From Flavobacteriaceae bacterium (GTDB taxonomy: Bacteria; Bacteroidota; Bacteroidia; Flavobacteriales; Flavobacteriaceae): a stretch of 45,042 nt of DNA. Every line of letters starts with the position of its first letter. The first letter of the stretch is position 1. The notes beneath the pieces were generated by a model. The model was not told the origin of the DNA and did no database searches. It worked only from the letters and a program-made list of their open reading frames with translations. Below, in pieces: positions 8,441 through 18,712 of this stretch. The translations under genes were made by a program, and so were the position numbers. The DNA is taken from assembly GCA_003564185.1 (NCBI GenBank), contig PXFS01000155.1:1-45042 (forward strand), written 5' to 3'.

Positions 8441-10492
8441 CTATTTAAAATCAGCATCAGATAATTTCTGATTAAGTTTGATTTCTTTGAATTCAATTTT
8501 AAATTCTTGTCCGATATTATTAATCATTGTAAAAGGAAATTTCACCCCATCTACCTCTTGATAATCATCATATTTTACAGTTGTAGTAAAATCTTGATCC
8601 CCTTGCTGAATTGTAGTTTCAGTAAATAACTTATATCCAGAGTCCACCGAATAAAATTCTTTTACTTCATCAGTTAATTGAACTACATAAGCATCTTGGC
8701 CTTCAAAATCTTGAATATTTTTTAATTCTGCACCTTCTGGGACAGTTAATTCAGCAAAAATGCCTGCTGACTTTTTAGCTGCTTCAATTTCTTCTTCAGA
8801 GTAGTCCATTTTTTGACCTTGAGCCATGTTATAGCCTTTCTCTCCGTCAAAGACCATTTTCTGAAGTACATTACCCCCCATTTTTACTTCTTGAGCAGAT
8901 TTTCCATCTTTAGTCATTTTCATCTCCATATTAAGAGCCATTCCTTGAATAGATGCAGAGCCTAACATTACTACGTTTTTCACAGCTTCAGCTGCCTTCT
9001 TGCCTCCAATAGCCTCAATGTAATTATTATAAACTGTTTCTAAGGTAACTCCTTCTGGAATGGGCTTAGAAAACTCAGGCTTATCCACCGGATTAGCATC
9101 TTTATCAAAATACTTCACAGGTATTCCTGTAGCTTCAAGAGCATTAGCTACCTCGCTACCCTTAGCTGCTATTACAATTCTTGCTTGATCTGTTAAAAAA
9201 TATTTATTAGCTACACGTTGAACGTCTTCAACAGTAACTTTATTGATATTTTCTAAGTAGTTTTCATAAAAATCCTCTGGTAGGTCTTGCGTCTGAATTC
9301 GTAAAGCAAAATTTGATATATTTCTAGGTTTAGAAGCTTCACGAATGAAATTACCTGAATAAGTAGCTTTAGCATTAGCCAATAAGTCTTCTTCAACTTG
9401 CTCATTTCTTATTCTGTTAATTTGCTTGATCATTTCTAAAGCAATACTGTCTGTTACAGCCATCTTACCAGATGTACTAGCTCTAAATGAAGTCACTTCT
9501 TTTCTAGCTGGAAGGCTTGTTCTAGCCCCGTATGTCCATGCTTTATCTTCTCTCAGCGTTTTGTTTAAATAACTTTCAAAACTACCTCCAACAATCTGAT
9601 TAGCTAACAATACTGGGAAATAGTCATCATCGGTCATTTTTAAATTTGTGGTGTTGATTAAATGTACTTCTGCTTGCACAGCATTAGGAACATCCACAAA
9701 GTTAATCTCTGTTTCAGTAACATTGTCTGAAACAGGATAAGTTTCTGAGGGTGCTTCTTCACCATCCCATTTCTTAAACAGTTTTTTAATTTTCTTTCTT
9801 ACTTTTTTAAATTCAACATCTCCAGAAACAATCAAGTACGAATTACCAGGCACATAAAATGTTTCGTAATATTCTTGAATATCTTCTAAAGTAACGTTTT
9901 CAAAACCTTCAATGGTTTCAAATTCACCAAAAGGATGTTCTTTACCAAAAGCTAGTGCGCTTCTCACTTTATTTGCAATACTAGAGGCGCTTTTAGCATT
10001 AGCTTTTAATCCCTCAATGTTTTGGTCTCTAAACTTATCTAATTGATCTTGATCAAATTTAGGAGTCATAATAGCTTCAGCCATCATTTCAAGAAGACGA
10101 TCACTATATTTTGACAAACCAGAAGCATAAGCCCCCGATCCAAAAAGCTCTAGTGTAGCTCCCATAAACTCTACCTCATCTTCAAAATCATCCTTAGGAG
10201 TTTTTTCTGTTCCTGTACCCATCATATCAGAAAACAATGCACCTGTTCCAATTTTATCGCCTTCCGCGTAAGGGTCGTTATCGATTGTTAAATTGAATAA
10301 AACACGTGGTAGTTTTTTGTCTTCAACTACAAGAACTTTCAATCCATTTTTTAATTCAAAAGTTTGTGGTTGACCTAAGTTTACTGCTGGAGCAGGACCT
10401 GGTTCAGGCATTTGATTAATATCCACCTGCGCATATAGTGAGCCTGAAATAAATAGTAAAGCAATTACTATGTAATTAATTAATTTCTTCAT
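8441..10492 (-). CDS. M16 peptidase-like subunit, zinc site lost, with C-terminal extension
   Basis: Partner of the catalytic M16 protein encoded 11 bases upstream. It has a signal peptide (about residues 1-21, cut after LYAQ), so it works in the periplasm or outer envelope. The M16 fold covers about residues 35-460, but where the zinc motif HxxEH belongs the sequence reads TGALFSDMMGTG, so it cannot bind catalytic zinc. It keeps the Arg and Tyr of LREDKAWTYGA, the substrate-binding R/Y pair typical of non-catalytic M16B subunits. Residues from about 485 to 683 form an extra all-beta domain (from EAIGGKKAAEAVK onward). It looks like the lipoprotein-binding LolA/DUF4292-type fold often joined to such proteins in this phylum. 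The two proteins probably form a heterodimer; the substrate is unknown. Confidence 0.88.
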   Translation of the reverse strand: MKKLINYIVIALLFISGSLYAQVDINQMPEPGPAPAVNLGQPQTFELKNGLKVLVVEDKKLPRVLFNLTIDNDPYAEGDKIGTGALFSDMMGTGTEKTPKDDFEDEVEFMGATLELFGSGAYASGLSKYSDRLLEMMAEAIMTPKFDQDQLDKFRDQNIEGLKANAKSASSIANKVRSALAFGKEHPFGEFETIEGFENVTLEDIQEYYETFYVPGNSYLIVSGDVEFKKVRKKIKKLFKKWDGEEAPSETYPVSDNVTETEINFVDVPNAVQAEVHLINTTNLKMTDDDYFPVLLANQIVGGSFESYLNKTLREDKAWTYGARTSLPARKEVTSFRASTSGKMAVTDSIALEMIKQINRIRNEQVEEDLLANAKATYSGNFIREASKPRNISNFALRIQTQDLPEDFYENYLENINKVTVEDVQRVANKYFLTDQARIVIAAKGSEVANALEATGIPVKYFDKDANPVDKPEFSKPIPEGVTLETVYNNYIEAIGGKKAAEAVKNVVMLGSASIQGMALNMEMKMTKDGKSAQEVKMGGNVLQKMVFDGEKGYNMAQGQKMDYSEEEIEAAKKSAGIFAELTVPEGAELKNIQDFEGQDAYVVQLTDEVKEFYSVDSGYKLFTETTIQQGDQDFTTTVKYDDYQEVDGVKFPFTMINNIGQEFKIEFKEIKLNQKLSDADFK

Positions 10493-10503
10493 TTCTTGTT
10501 TTT

Positions 10504-11823
10504 TTATTGTTCGTCTTCAGCTGGTAAATAATCTAAGACTAGACGTTGATTAGGGTTTAAATATTTTTTAGCTGCTTTTTGTAAGTCTTCACGAGTAACC
10601 TCACGGTACATATCAAGCTGCTTATTGATAAGGCTTGCATCACCAAATTTAGTTTGAAATTCAGCTAAGCTACTTCCAATTCCTTCAACACTAGAGTTGG
10701 CATTCACAAAACGAGTTTCTAGTTGATTTAAAAGTTTTTGGTATTCATTTTCAGATATTAATTCATTTTGCATACGTTCAATTTCTTCATCAATCTCAAC
10801 TTTTAAATCTTCAAGGGTATAACCTTCCATTGGTAGCGCAAATACAAAATACATTCCGCCATTACGTAAAGCAAAATTTCCGGCTTGAACGGCCAATGCC
10901 ATTTTTTTATCTTCAACCAACTTTCGGGTTAGTCTAGAACTCTTTCCAGAACTTAACACTTGAGAAATCATGTCTAAAGCTTTAGCCTCTTTTGTTCCAT
11001 CTGGAACTGTTCTGTAAGCCATAGCTAAAGCAGGAATCTGAATGTTTGGATCGTGAAAAGTAGCATATATTGTTTCTTCTATTGGCTCTTCTTCAAAAGG
11101 TTTTCTTTCAATTTTCTCACCTTGCGGAATAGAACTAAAGTAAAGGTCAATCCATTCTTTAGTTTGATCAATATCAATATCACCAGCAACTACTAAAACA
11201 GCGTTGTTTGGCGCATAAAATTTATCAAAAAAAACATTGAAATCTTCAAGCTCAGGATTATCTAAATCTTCCAAAGTACCTATAATTTCATGACGGTAAC
11301 CTGTTGTTGGGAAAATATTTCTTGTGATTTGCGAAATTAAGTTTCCATAAGGCTGGTTGTCTTGCGTTTGTTTACGTTCTTCTTTTATCACACCTCTTTG
11401 TGTATTTACTCCCACAGTATCAATTTTTGGATGACGCATTCTTTCAGACTCCATCCAAAGACCAATTTGTAAATTATTAGAAGGTAAGATTTCAAAGTAA
11501 GTAGTTCTATCCCAACTTGTATTGGCGTTATTAGTACCTCCATGATCGGTTACCATTTTAAACCAATCTCCTCGGTCAATGTTTTTAGTACCCTCAAACA
11601 GTAAGTGCTCAAAAAAATGAGCCATTCCTGTTTTTCCTGTAGGGTCATCTTTAGAACCCACATTGTACATTACTTCTACTTTTACAAGCGGTGCACTATT
11701 ATCTTGATGTAAAACTACATCTAAGCCATTGTCTAAGGTATAATGCTCAAAATCTACTTGTTGAGCAAAACCTACAAAAGCAACCAACAAAGCACAAATT
11801 GTCAGGTTTAATTTTTTTGTCAT
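10504..11823 (-). CDS. M16 zinc metallopeptidase, catalytic subunit
   Basis: A periplasmic insulinase-family peptidase. The signal peptide is about residues 1-20 (cut after GFA). The inverted zinc motif HFFEH is at 69-73 in the block TGMAHFFEHLLFEGT. A distal Glu ligand is expected near residue 150 in RGVIKEERKQ. The 439 residues cover the two homologous halves of an M16B subunit. It is the first gene of a two-gene minus-strand operon, 11 bases upstream of the non-catalytic partner. This active/inactive pairing is known for M16B enzymes and suggests a heterodimer degrading peptides in the periplasm. The promoter is not obvious in the 250-base spacer to the divergent asparaginase-like gene. 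Confidence 0.93.
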   Translation of the reverse strand: MTKKLNLTICALLVAFVGFAQQVDFEHYTLDNGLDVVLHQDNSAPLVKVEVMYNVGSKDDPTGKTGMAHFFEHLLFEGTKNIDRGDWFKMVTDHGGTNNANTSWDRTTYFEILPSNNLQIGLWMESERMRHPKIDTVGVNTQRGVIKEERKQTQDNQPYGNLISQITRNIFPTTGYRHEIIGTLEDLDNPELEDFNVFFDKFYAPNNAVLVVAGDIDIDQTKEWIDLYFSSIPQGEKIERKPFEEEPIEETIYATFHDPNIQIPALAMAYRTVPDGTKEAKALDMISQVLSSGKSSRLTRKLVEDKKMALAVQAGNFALRNGGMYFVFALPMEGYTLEDLKVEIDEEIERMQNELISENEYQKLLNQLETRFVNANSSVEGIGSSLAEFQTKFGDASLINKQLDMYREVTREDLQKAAKKYLNPNQRLVLDYLPAEDEQ

Positions 11824-12073
11824 TTTAATTCGGATTTTAATTGTTATTTGATTAGTAGCAAAAAATTAATTTTGTTACAAAAATGGATATTATTTTTTAT
11901 TTATCAAATAGCTTTTTGAAATGATTAAAAATATTATCATTTTAATATAGTTTATACTCAAAAAAAAAACTTTGGTTAAAAGCTGATTTTTTAAAAAATA
12001 AGCATGTAGGAAAAAGAATGAAAGGCTGAAGATTTTCAAATTAAAAATGTAATTTTATCGAAAATTATCTCAA

Positions 12074-13141
12074 ATGAATCGTTTTCATATTCTTATTTCT
12101 TTTTTCTTATTCAGCATGACATCCTGCACTGATATTCAAAAAACTCAACTTGAAACACAACAGCAGGCTGTTGAAAGACACCGAGATGCACAAGGAGAAA
12201 ACAAATCTAATTTTGGTATTGCTCTACACGGTGGAGCTGGCTTTATAAAAGCTGAAATGATGAGTGATTCTATAGTAAAGATTTATGAATACAAACTTTC
12301 AGAGGCTATTGAAGCAGGTCATCAACTGTTAGCCAATGGAGGTGAAGCTGAAGAAGCAGTTATTGAAGTGATTCAAATTTTAGAGGAATCACCATTGTTT
12401 AACGCTGGTATTGGTGCTGTTATGAACTCTGATGGCGTTCATGAATTAGATGCATCCATCATGCATGGCAAAACTCTTCAAGCAGGTGCAGTAGCTGGAA
12501 TTAAAACAATTAAAAGCCCCATTTTACTTGCTCAAAAAGTAATGCAGGAATCAGAGCATGTACTATTATCAGGTCAAGGAGCTGAAAGTTTTGCTGAATT
12601 ACATGGTTTAGAAAAAGTAGACAACACCTATTTTAATACGGATAAAGCAAAGGAATCACTGCAAAATGCAAAAACCCATGCAAGTTTAAACACAAGCAAC
12701 TTTGAAAAACATATCAATAACTTTAAATTCGGAACTGTTGGTTGTGTGGCCTTAGACCAAAATGGTGATTTAGTTGCGGGAACATCTACCGGTGGTATGA
12801 CCAATAAAAAATATGGACGTATTGGTGATTCACCTATAATTGGTGCTGGTAATTATGCTAATAATAATACTTGTGCGGTATCAGCCACAGGGCATGGCGA
12901 ATATTTTATTCGAAATGTAGTAGCACATGATATTTCAGCTATGTTGGAGTATGGCGATTTCAATTTAGAGCAAGCTACGCAAATTGTTATTCAAGAAAAA
13001 CTTAAGCAACAAAACGGTCTAGGCGGTGTAATTGCCATTGATTTTGAAGGAAATATTTCAATGGAATTTAATACAGAAGGAATGTTTAGGGCGCAAATGG
13101 ATGCTGAAGGTAATAAAGAATTAGGACTTTTTAAAGACTGA
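12074..13141 (+). CDS. isoaspartyl peptidase/L-asparaginase, Ntn-hydrolase, lipoprotein-type
   Basis: A member of the plant-type asparaginase 2 family, which hydrolyses isoaspartyl dipeptides and L-asparagine after cutting itself in two. The autocleavage Thr is T221 in KFGTVGCVA, the new N-terminus of the beta chain, followed by the substrate-site GTSTGGMTNK and GAGNYANN. The alpha chain begins IALHGGAG. The N-terminus is a lipoprotein signal with a Cys at residue 18 (FLFSMTSC), so the enzyme is anchored in the envelope rather than cytoplasmic. The spacing of 4 bases to the next gene puts it at the head of a three-gene unit with two unrecognised envelope proteins. Confidence 0.9.
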   Translation: MNRFHILISFFLFSMTSCTDIQKTQLETQQQAVERHRDAQGENKSNFGIALHGGAGFIKAEMMSDSIVKIYEYKLSEAIEAGHQLLANGGEAEEAVIEVIQILEESPLFNAGIGAVMNSDGVHELDASIMHGKTLQAGAVAGIKTIKSPILLAQKVMQESEHVLLSGQGAESFAELHGLEKVDNTYFNTDKAKESLQNAKTHASLNTSNFEKHINNFKFGTVGCVALDQNGDLVAGTSTGGMTNKKYGRIGDSPIIGAGNYANNNTCAVSATGHGEYFIRNVVAHDISAMLEYGDFNLEQATQIVIQEKLKQQNGLGGVIAIDFEGNISMEFNTEGMFRAQMDAEGNKELGLFKD

Positions 13142-13145
13142 TTTA

Positions 13146-13541
13146 ATGAAGATAAGTCATCGTTTTTTAGCTTATTTCAGTTTGCCTGTTTTGGTTGTTG
13201 GGATTGCTAGCTTTCAGCTATACAAAACAGAGACTACAGATTTATCCCGCTGGAAAGGCGGTGGATTTGGCATGTATACAAATATCAATGAGGCGTTTAA
13301 TGTAATTGTAATAAATGATTCTATTTATTCAAATAGTAATTTTAATAAAAAGACATTAAACCAAAAAAACAATTATATAAATAAACTTTTATACAACCCT
13401 ACAGATAAAAACACTGAATTATTTTTAAGTTTACTAAATAACAAAAAGGAGGTGAAAAAACTTCAAATTTTCGAACCTGTTTTTGATCCGAATAATTACA
13501 CATTGACCTACAAACTGAGATATGAAAAAATTATTCAATAG
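13146..13541 (+). CDS. unrecognised small membrane-anchored protein
   Basis: A 131-residue protein I do not recognise with certainty. It has one N-terminal hydrophobic helix (about residues 8-25, FLAYFSLPVLVVGIASF), then the striking conserved-looking motif LSRWKGGGFGMYT near residue 33, then a polar domain rich in Asn and Lys. This suggests a single-pass protein with its body outside the cytoplasm. The gene starts 4 bases after the asparaginase-like gene, and its last 20 bases overlap the next gene, so translation is probably coupled. A comparable small partner protein next to multi-helix HTTM-like membrane proteins comes to mind, but I cannot verify it. Confidence 0.75.
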   Translation: MKISHRFLAYFSLPVLVVGIASFQLYKTETTDLSRWKGGGFGMYTNINEAFNVIVINDSIYSNSNFNKKTLNQKNNYINKLLYNPTDKNTELFLSLLNNKKEVKKLQIFEPVFDPNNYTLTYKLRYEKIIQ

Positions 13542-14373
13542 GATTGCTGCTAATTCAAGCCTTGAATTAGCAGCAAAAATGTACCTCATATTTCTAATAA
13601 TTTTTTACGTCTGGATAAGTCACCATTATATATTTCCTATTGTTGCATTTGCTCTTTTATACGCAATCACGAATAAAAAATTCTTACAGTCTCCTGTGTT
13701 TTGGTTAATTATTTCAATTTGCTTCATTCCAGGTTTATACGCAGACTATTACAAAACTGGAAATCACTCTTTTGTTGCCTTCTATATTGCTTTATTATTT
13801 TTAATCGCCTGTTCTTATAAAAAACACCATAAGCAAATCCTTTATTTAAATGCTAAGGTACTTTTGGCTATCATTATGTCATTTGCAGTCATTCAAAAGG
13901 TTTTGAGCGATACTTTTATGGATGGTTCCAGTTTATCTTATTTAAATTCGAGGGGTGGATTTTTTACTCATTTACAACGCTTTTTTAAAGAAAATCAAAA
14001 TTTGATCTATCAAAATAAAAATCTGATTGAGGATCAAGCTTCGTCTGTAGAAAAATTAAATCAGTCTATAGAGTTAACCTCAATAAATTGGATTTTTGAA
14101 TACAATCCTAGTCTTGCAGTGGTTGCTGTGTTACTTGTTGAAGTGTTTTTTGTTCTGTTTTTATTTGTAAAAAATCAATATGTTAGAAATAGCTATTTGA
14201 TTATCTTCATATCTACGTTAATCTTAACACGTGTTGAAACAGGCTTTGCGTCTCTTCTTTGTGTGCTTTTGTTTTTACAAGCCCAAAAAGACCATTCGGC
14301 TTTCAAAGCGATTTATATTTGTATTTTTTGCATATACATTTCACTTATTCTAACTAGATTGGGATATCATTAA
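13522..14373 (+). CDS. unrecognised multi-pass membrane protein
   Basis: A 283-residue protein with about eight predicted membrane helices, beginning around residue 17. A polar segment of roughly 60 residues lies between helices 5 and 6 (about 130-190, including FFTHLQRFFKEN). No family motif is recognised; a distant HTTM-like or DoxX-like relation is only a guess. Its ATG lies inside the preceding gene, a 20-base overlap in a different frame, which points to joint expression with the RWKGGGFGMYT protein. Its stop is one base away from the stop of the convergent DUF255 gene. Confidence 0.75.
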   Translation: MKKLFNRIAANSSLELAAKMYLIFLIIFYVWISHHYIFPIVAFALLYAITNKKFLQSPVFWLIISICFIPGLYADYYKTGNHSFVAFYIALLFLIACSYKKHHKQILYLNAKVLLAIIMSFAVIQKVLSDTFMDGSSLSYLNSRGGFFTHLQRFFKENQNLIYQNKNLIEDQASSVEKLNQSIELTSINWIFEYNPSLAVVAVLLVEVFFVLFLFVKNQYVRNSYLIIFISTLILTRVETGFASLLCVLLFLQAQKDHSAFKAIYICIFCIYISLILTRLGYH

Positions 14374-14374
14374 C

Positions 14375-16396
14375 CTAAGTTTTTAACTGCTTCTGAGCTT
14401 CAGAAATATCTTGTGTAGGATGCTTGCAAGTCCTATTTTCACATATGTAAATCAAGGTTTTATTCTCTTGAAGTTTTCCTTTTAATAAATCAAGATTCTC
14501 TTCTTTTCCTCCTAAAAATATAGCATTAGGATAGTATTTATTTTGCATTTGAAATGCCCACTTAAATGCATCCTTACCCACAACTGCAACTTCTTTTAAA
14601 GGGTAAGCTAACCAACCTGACAATTGCGACCAATTAGCAAAATAAGGACCAGACTTAAACATTTTTTGTTCTACTTGCGAAAGCATTTTTTTACTAATTT
14701 CTATTTTATGCTCATCAGCAAAGATATGCCCTAACAAAAACATAGATTTAGCCATCACCGAATTTGAAGCAGGAATTACATTATCACTTAACTCCATTTT
14801 TCTGGCAATGAGTTGTTCTCCCTTAGATGAAGTATAATAAAACATCCCTGAATTATGATCAAAAAAATCTTCCAAACAAATATCTGCAAGTTCTAAAGCC
14901 CAAGTTAAATATTTCTTTTCAAAGCATAATTGATACAAGTTTATAAGCGCTTCAATCAATAGCGCGTAATCTTCTAAAAAAGCATCTATACTAGCCGTTC
15001 CATTTTTAAAATTCCTTTTTAAATGACCGTCAGCAACGCGTAAGTTTTTATATAAGAAATCGGCAATAGCTTTAGCCTGTTTCAAATAATCTAATTCCTG
15101 AAGCGCTTTTGAAGCATCTACAAGTGCATTAATCATAAGTGCATTCCAAGAGGTCAAAATTTTATCATCTAATCCAGGGCGAATTCGTTTCTCTCTTACA
15201 TCTAGAAGCTTTTGCTTATACGTTTTAATCTTTTGGTTAAGTACTTCAAAGGAAATCTGATTTTGCTTAGCAAATTTCTTAGGTAGATGCTTCAAATGAA
15301 GTATATTTTTGTCCTCTTCCCAATTGCCATTTTTAGAAATCTGATAAAATTCTTGAAACCAAGACCAATCTTCATCGTCAACAACTGACTTTAATTCGGA
15401 ATATGTCCATACATAATACTTGCCTTCTTCACCCTCACTATCGGCATCTAGAGAAGCATAAAATCCAGACTGATTACTCTTTAATTCGCGATTAACAAAA
15501 GAAATGCTGTCTTCTATAATAGCTTTGTAAAAGGGGTTTGGAAATAATTGATATGCTTTGGCGTAGAGGCTTATTAGTTGGGCATTATCATAAAGCATTT
15601 TTTCAAAATGAGGCACCAACCAAATATCATCTACAGAGTATCTTGCAAAACCACCTCCAACTTGATCATAAATACCCCCTTTTCCCATTTCGTTTAGCGT
15701 GGTAATGACAGCTTCTAAGGCAGACTGGTTTTTAGTCAATGAAAAAAACTGTAGCATAAATTCCCAAGAGTTGGGCATTGGAAATTTTGGCGCTCCTTTA
15801 AAACCGCCTTTTTCTGTATCTGCAAATTGCATCCAACTACCTAATAAATCGTTGTAATCTGAAGTGGTGAAGTTGCTCACCTCACTGGGCTCAAATTCTG
15901 CTAAATCACCCAATTGTATACCTTCAGTAATTTTTTGAGCTGTATCTTCTAATTGTTCTAGCTGATTTGTAAAGGCTTTGTGGATATTAGAAAGAACTTT
16001 CTTCCAATTATCTTTTGGAAAATAAGTAGCAGCGTAAAAAGGACGACCATCAGGGAGTGCAAAGGCATTTAGCGGCCAGCCACCTCTTCCTGTTAAAATC
16101 TGTGCTGCGTCCATATAAATTTGATCAATATCTGGACGCTCTTCTCGGTCTACCTTAATACAAACAAAGTAAGTATTCATTAATTGGGCTACCTCCTCAT
16201 CCTCAAAAGATTCATGAGCCATGACATGACACCAGTGACAAGCGGCGTAACCCACGCTAATTAAAATTGGTTTGTTTTCTGATTTTGCTTTTTGGAGAGC
16301 TTCATCACCCCATTCGTACCAATCAACAGGATTATTTTTATGTTGAAGTAAATAAGGACTTGAAGCATTTGAAAGTCGATTACTTGTAATACTCAT
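14375..16396 (-). CDS. thioredoxin-fold DUF255 protein (YyaL/SPATA20 family)
   Basis: A 673-residue protein of the YyaL/SPATA20 family. The N-terminal thioredoxin-like DUF255 domain has the signature [16 protein letters not shown] with the CxxC pair C53/C56. It is followed by a long alpha/alpha-toroid region resembling glycoside hydrolases and N-acylglucosamine epimerases (for example [10 protein letters not shown] and [14 protein letters not shown]). The physiological role of this family is not established; a redox or sugar-related function has been suggested from the folds. No signal peptide, so cytoplasmic. It lies 66 bases after tamL on the same strand with no terminator between them, so it may be read as the third gene of that operon. 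Confidence 0.93.
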   Translation of the reverse strand: MSITSNRLSNASSPYLLQHKNNPVDWYEWGDEALQKAKSENKPILISVGYAACHWCHVMAHESFEDEEVAQLMNTYFVCIKVDREERPDIDQIYMDAAQILTGRGGWPLNAFALPDGRPFYAATYFPKDNWKKVLSNIHKAFTNQLEQLEDTAQKITEGIQLGDLAEFEPSEVSNFTTSDYNDLLGSWMQFADTEKGGFKGAPKFPMPNSWEFMLQFFSLTKNQSALEAVITTLNEMGKGGIYDQVGGGFARYSVDDIWLVPHFEKMLYDNAQLISLYAKAYQLFPNPFYKAIIEDSISFVNRELKSNQSGFYASLDADSEGEEGKYYVWTYSELKSVVDDEDWSWFQEFYQISKNGNWEEDKNILHLKHLPKKFAKQNQISFEVLNQKIKTYKQKLLDVREKRIRPGLDDKILTSWNALMINALVDASKALQELDYLKQAKAIADFLYKNLRVADGHLKRNFKNGTASIDAFLEDYALLIEALINLYQLCFEKKYLTWALELADICLEDFFDHNSGMFYYTSSKGEQLIARKMELSDNVIPASNSVMAKSMFLLGHIFADEHKIEISKKMLSQVEQKMFKSGPYFANWSQLSGWLAYPLKEVAVVGKDAFKWAFQMQNKYYPNAIFLGGKEENLDLLKGKLQENKTLIYICENRTCKHPTQDISEAQKQLKT

Positions 16397-16462
16397 TTTT
16401 TGAAAACTAAATTAAGCATCTTAGATGAATTCTAATTAAAACTTAAGTTTAATTTGAGTTTC

Positions 16463-18712
16463 TTAGAATGGATAACCAATGGCAAAATTAAGAAGCGTAT
16501 TTCCGGGCTCAAACTTCCAACTTCTAGCAGGTCGTTTTACAGGTGCCGCAAAATCAAATCTGATCACAAAGCCTTGTACATCTACACGTAAACCAACACC
16601 AGAACCCATTCCTAATTCATCATAAAAATTACTCGAGAACTTTCCACCTTCTAAAGCTTCATTATCATTAAGCAGCCATACGTTACCTGCGTCATAAAAG
16701 ACCGCTCCTTTTAAATAACTAAAAATAGGAAATCTATATTCTAAATTAGCCTCTAAACGAATGTCACCTGCTTGATCAAAGAAAGATTGTACTCCTCCTT
16801 CTGGTACGTAGGTTCCAGGTCCCAAAGAACGAATTCTAAATGCTCTTACACTGTAAGGTCCCCCAGCAAAATATTGTTTAACAAAAGGCAAAGCTTCAGA
16901 ATTACCGTAAGGTAAGCCCATTCCAGCAAAAAGCCTCCCCACAAGTTTTTGGTCATCTTCATCTAAGTCAAATTTAAAACGATAATCAATATCCGCTTTT
17001 ACAAACTGGGCAAATTCAGTACCAAATATTTTCCTAGTATCATTTCTTTCTCTGGCAAATAAGTCTACGGTATTTCCTGCAGATTCAAAATTAAAGTTAA
17101 AAAAGTTTTTCCAAATTTGATCTTCTTTTAGCTGACTAAAGGTAAATGAATAAACTAATCCTGCTATAAATTGTTGATCAAAACTTCGCCTTAAAAAAGG
17201 ATTATTATCTAAGATTTCTTCAAATTCATCACTGGTATTCCCCAACTGAACAACTTCAATATTTATTGGTTTTATAGTGTGGCTTACAAATCTATTTTGA
17301 TCCCAGGAGTAACCAAAGCCTGTGGACACAGAAGTAAGTGTATATAAACCTGTTCTGTTTAAGTAATCAAAACCTAAACTAATATTAGTTTTGGGTATGG
17401 CATAATTAAACTTTTCATTTAGGTCAATAGGAAATAGGAGTCTCGGAAAACTTAATGTATTTCGTAAACCAAGTTGTAAAGAACTCAATCCTCCTTGATC
17501 ACTTCCTAAAAACTGACGCTCGTAACCTGCATTAGTGCTGATTTTAAACTCTTCTCCTCCCTTAAAAATATTTCGATTAATGTAGGTGAGGCTTAGGTTT
17601 GGTCCTGTAAAGTTATTGGATTTTGTAACCCCTTGCATCTCTAATCGAACAGAACGTTTGTTGGCTGGAGACAAGTAAATATTCCCTTTTAATTTCTGCA
17701 AGGTTCTGGTGGTGTCTATTTCCTCCCCTTCGTAGTCAATATTAACAAACCTGTAGGTCTGTGTAGAATTTAACCTTCTACTGGTAAACCTTGAATCTTG
17801 CGGGCTGTATAAATCTCCAGGAGCAATTCTAAGGAAAGGCCGTAAACGTTTGGGTTTAAAGAAAACATCATTCTGGATAAAATGAATGTCATCAATAGTT
17901 ACCGTGTCCTTTTCTTTTTCTTTAGTTTTTAATGTTGATTTTGGGTATACATTCAATTCTTGAATTTCGAAAGCATAGAAGGATTTCTTTGGAGCTTCAT
18001 TCTTTATCTTTAAATACAAATCAAACTTTTTACCCTCATAAGCATTGGTGTCTGCTTCAAAAATTATAAAATTAGGGTTAAAGTTATAATATCCTTTATT
18101 TTTTAAATAACGATCTATTTCTTCTCTTTCCTTCTTAAACTGGTCAAGGCTAAACCTAACTCCAGGTTGAAGTTTTGTATTTTGTAAGTACGATGAAATT
18201 TCATTCCAAATCGGTAACTCCTCTAAGTTGTTTTTTTCAAGTTTTAATTTAGCTAAGCGGTAAGGTTCACCTAATTCAATTTCATATTCAATCTTAGCTC
18301 TTTTTTTGGTGGTATCTACTTCAACTTCAGAAGCTATGAAAGATTGGAAAAAACCTGAGTTTTCTAGTCGGTTTTTCATTACCTCTCTAGTGTTTTCTAC
18401 ATCTACCTGCGAAAGGTAAACAGGCCTTTCTCCTATTTGCCTATTCATAAATCGATTAAAAAATCCTGGCTTATCTTTTTTTGTCTTGTAATGAAAATAG
18501 AGGCCTGTTCTCATCCACAAAACTTTTTTGTTGGGGTTTGGAAAAAGCACATCATTAACTTTTCTACGTGTAGATTTCTCTATTGAAGCTCCTTCATAAT
18601 TTATTGATGCACCAGTATACAAAACTTCACCATCAGGGATAAACTTATTTACTGAACAAGAAAAATTCAGCACTATTAATCCAAAAGCTAAGTATAAATA
18701 TCTATTGCTCAT
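16463..18712 (-). CDS. tamL: translocation and assembly module TamL, BamA-like beta-barrel
   Basis: An outer-membrane protein of the Omp85 superfamily that works with TamB. The N-terminus looks like a lipoprotein signal ending in a Cys (LIVLNFSCS, Cys19), as in the Bacteroidota TamL type. POTRA-like repeats follow to about residue 350 (for example the VYLSQVDVENTREVMKNRL region). The C-terminal half is a 16-strand-type surface-antigen barrel with the typical late motifs GGPYSVRAFR and GVGLRVDVQGFVIRFDFA. The protein ends in a hydrophobic aromatic strand (NFAIGYPF), the usual barrel-assembly signal. Its first 11 bases overlap the end of tamB. The -3 lipobox residue is Asn, which is unusual, so lipidation is likely but not certain. 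Confidence 0.88.
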   Translation of the reverse strand: MSNRYLYLAFGLIVLNFSCSVNKFIPDGEVLYTGASINYEGASIEKSTRRKVNDVLFPNPNKKVLWMRTGLYFHYKTKKDKPGFFNRFMNRQIGERPVYLSQVDVENTREVMKNRLENSGFFQSFIASEVEVDTTKKRAKIEYEIELGEPYRLAKLKLEKNNLEELPIWNEISSYLQNTKLQPGVRFSLDQFKKEREEIDRYLKNKGYYNFNPNFIIFEADTNAYEGKKFDLYLKIKNEAPKKSFYAFEIQELNVYPKSTLKTKEKEKDTVTIDDIHFIQNDVFFKPKRLRPFLRIAPGDLYSPQDSRFTSRRLNSTQTYRFVNIDYEGEEIDTTRTLQKLKGNIYLSPANKRSVRLEMQGVTKSNNFTGPNLSLTYINRNIFKGGEEFKISTNAGYERQFLGSDQGGLSSLQLGLRNTLSFPRLLFPIDLNEKFNYAIPKTNISLGFDYLNRTGLYTLTSVSTGFGYSWDQNRFVSHTIKPINIEVVQLGNTSDEFEEILDNNPFLRRSFDQQFIAGLVYSFTFSQLKEDQIWKNFFNFNFESAGNTVDLFARERNDTRKIFGTEFAQFVKADIDYRFKFDLDEDDQKLVGRLFAGMGLPYGNSEALPFVKQYFAGGPYSVRAFRIRSLGPGTYVPEGGVQSFFDQAGDIRLEANLEYRFPIFSYLKGAVFYDAGNVWLLNDNEALEGGKFSSNFYDELGMGSGVGLRVDVQGFVIRFDFAAPVKRPARSWKFEPGNTLLNFAIGYPF

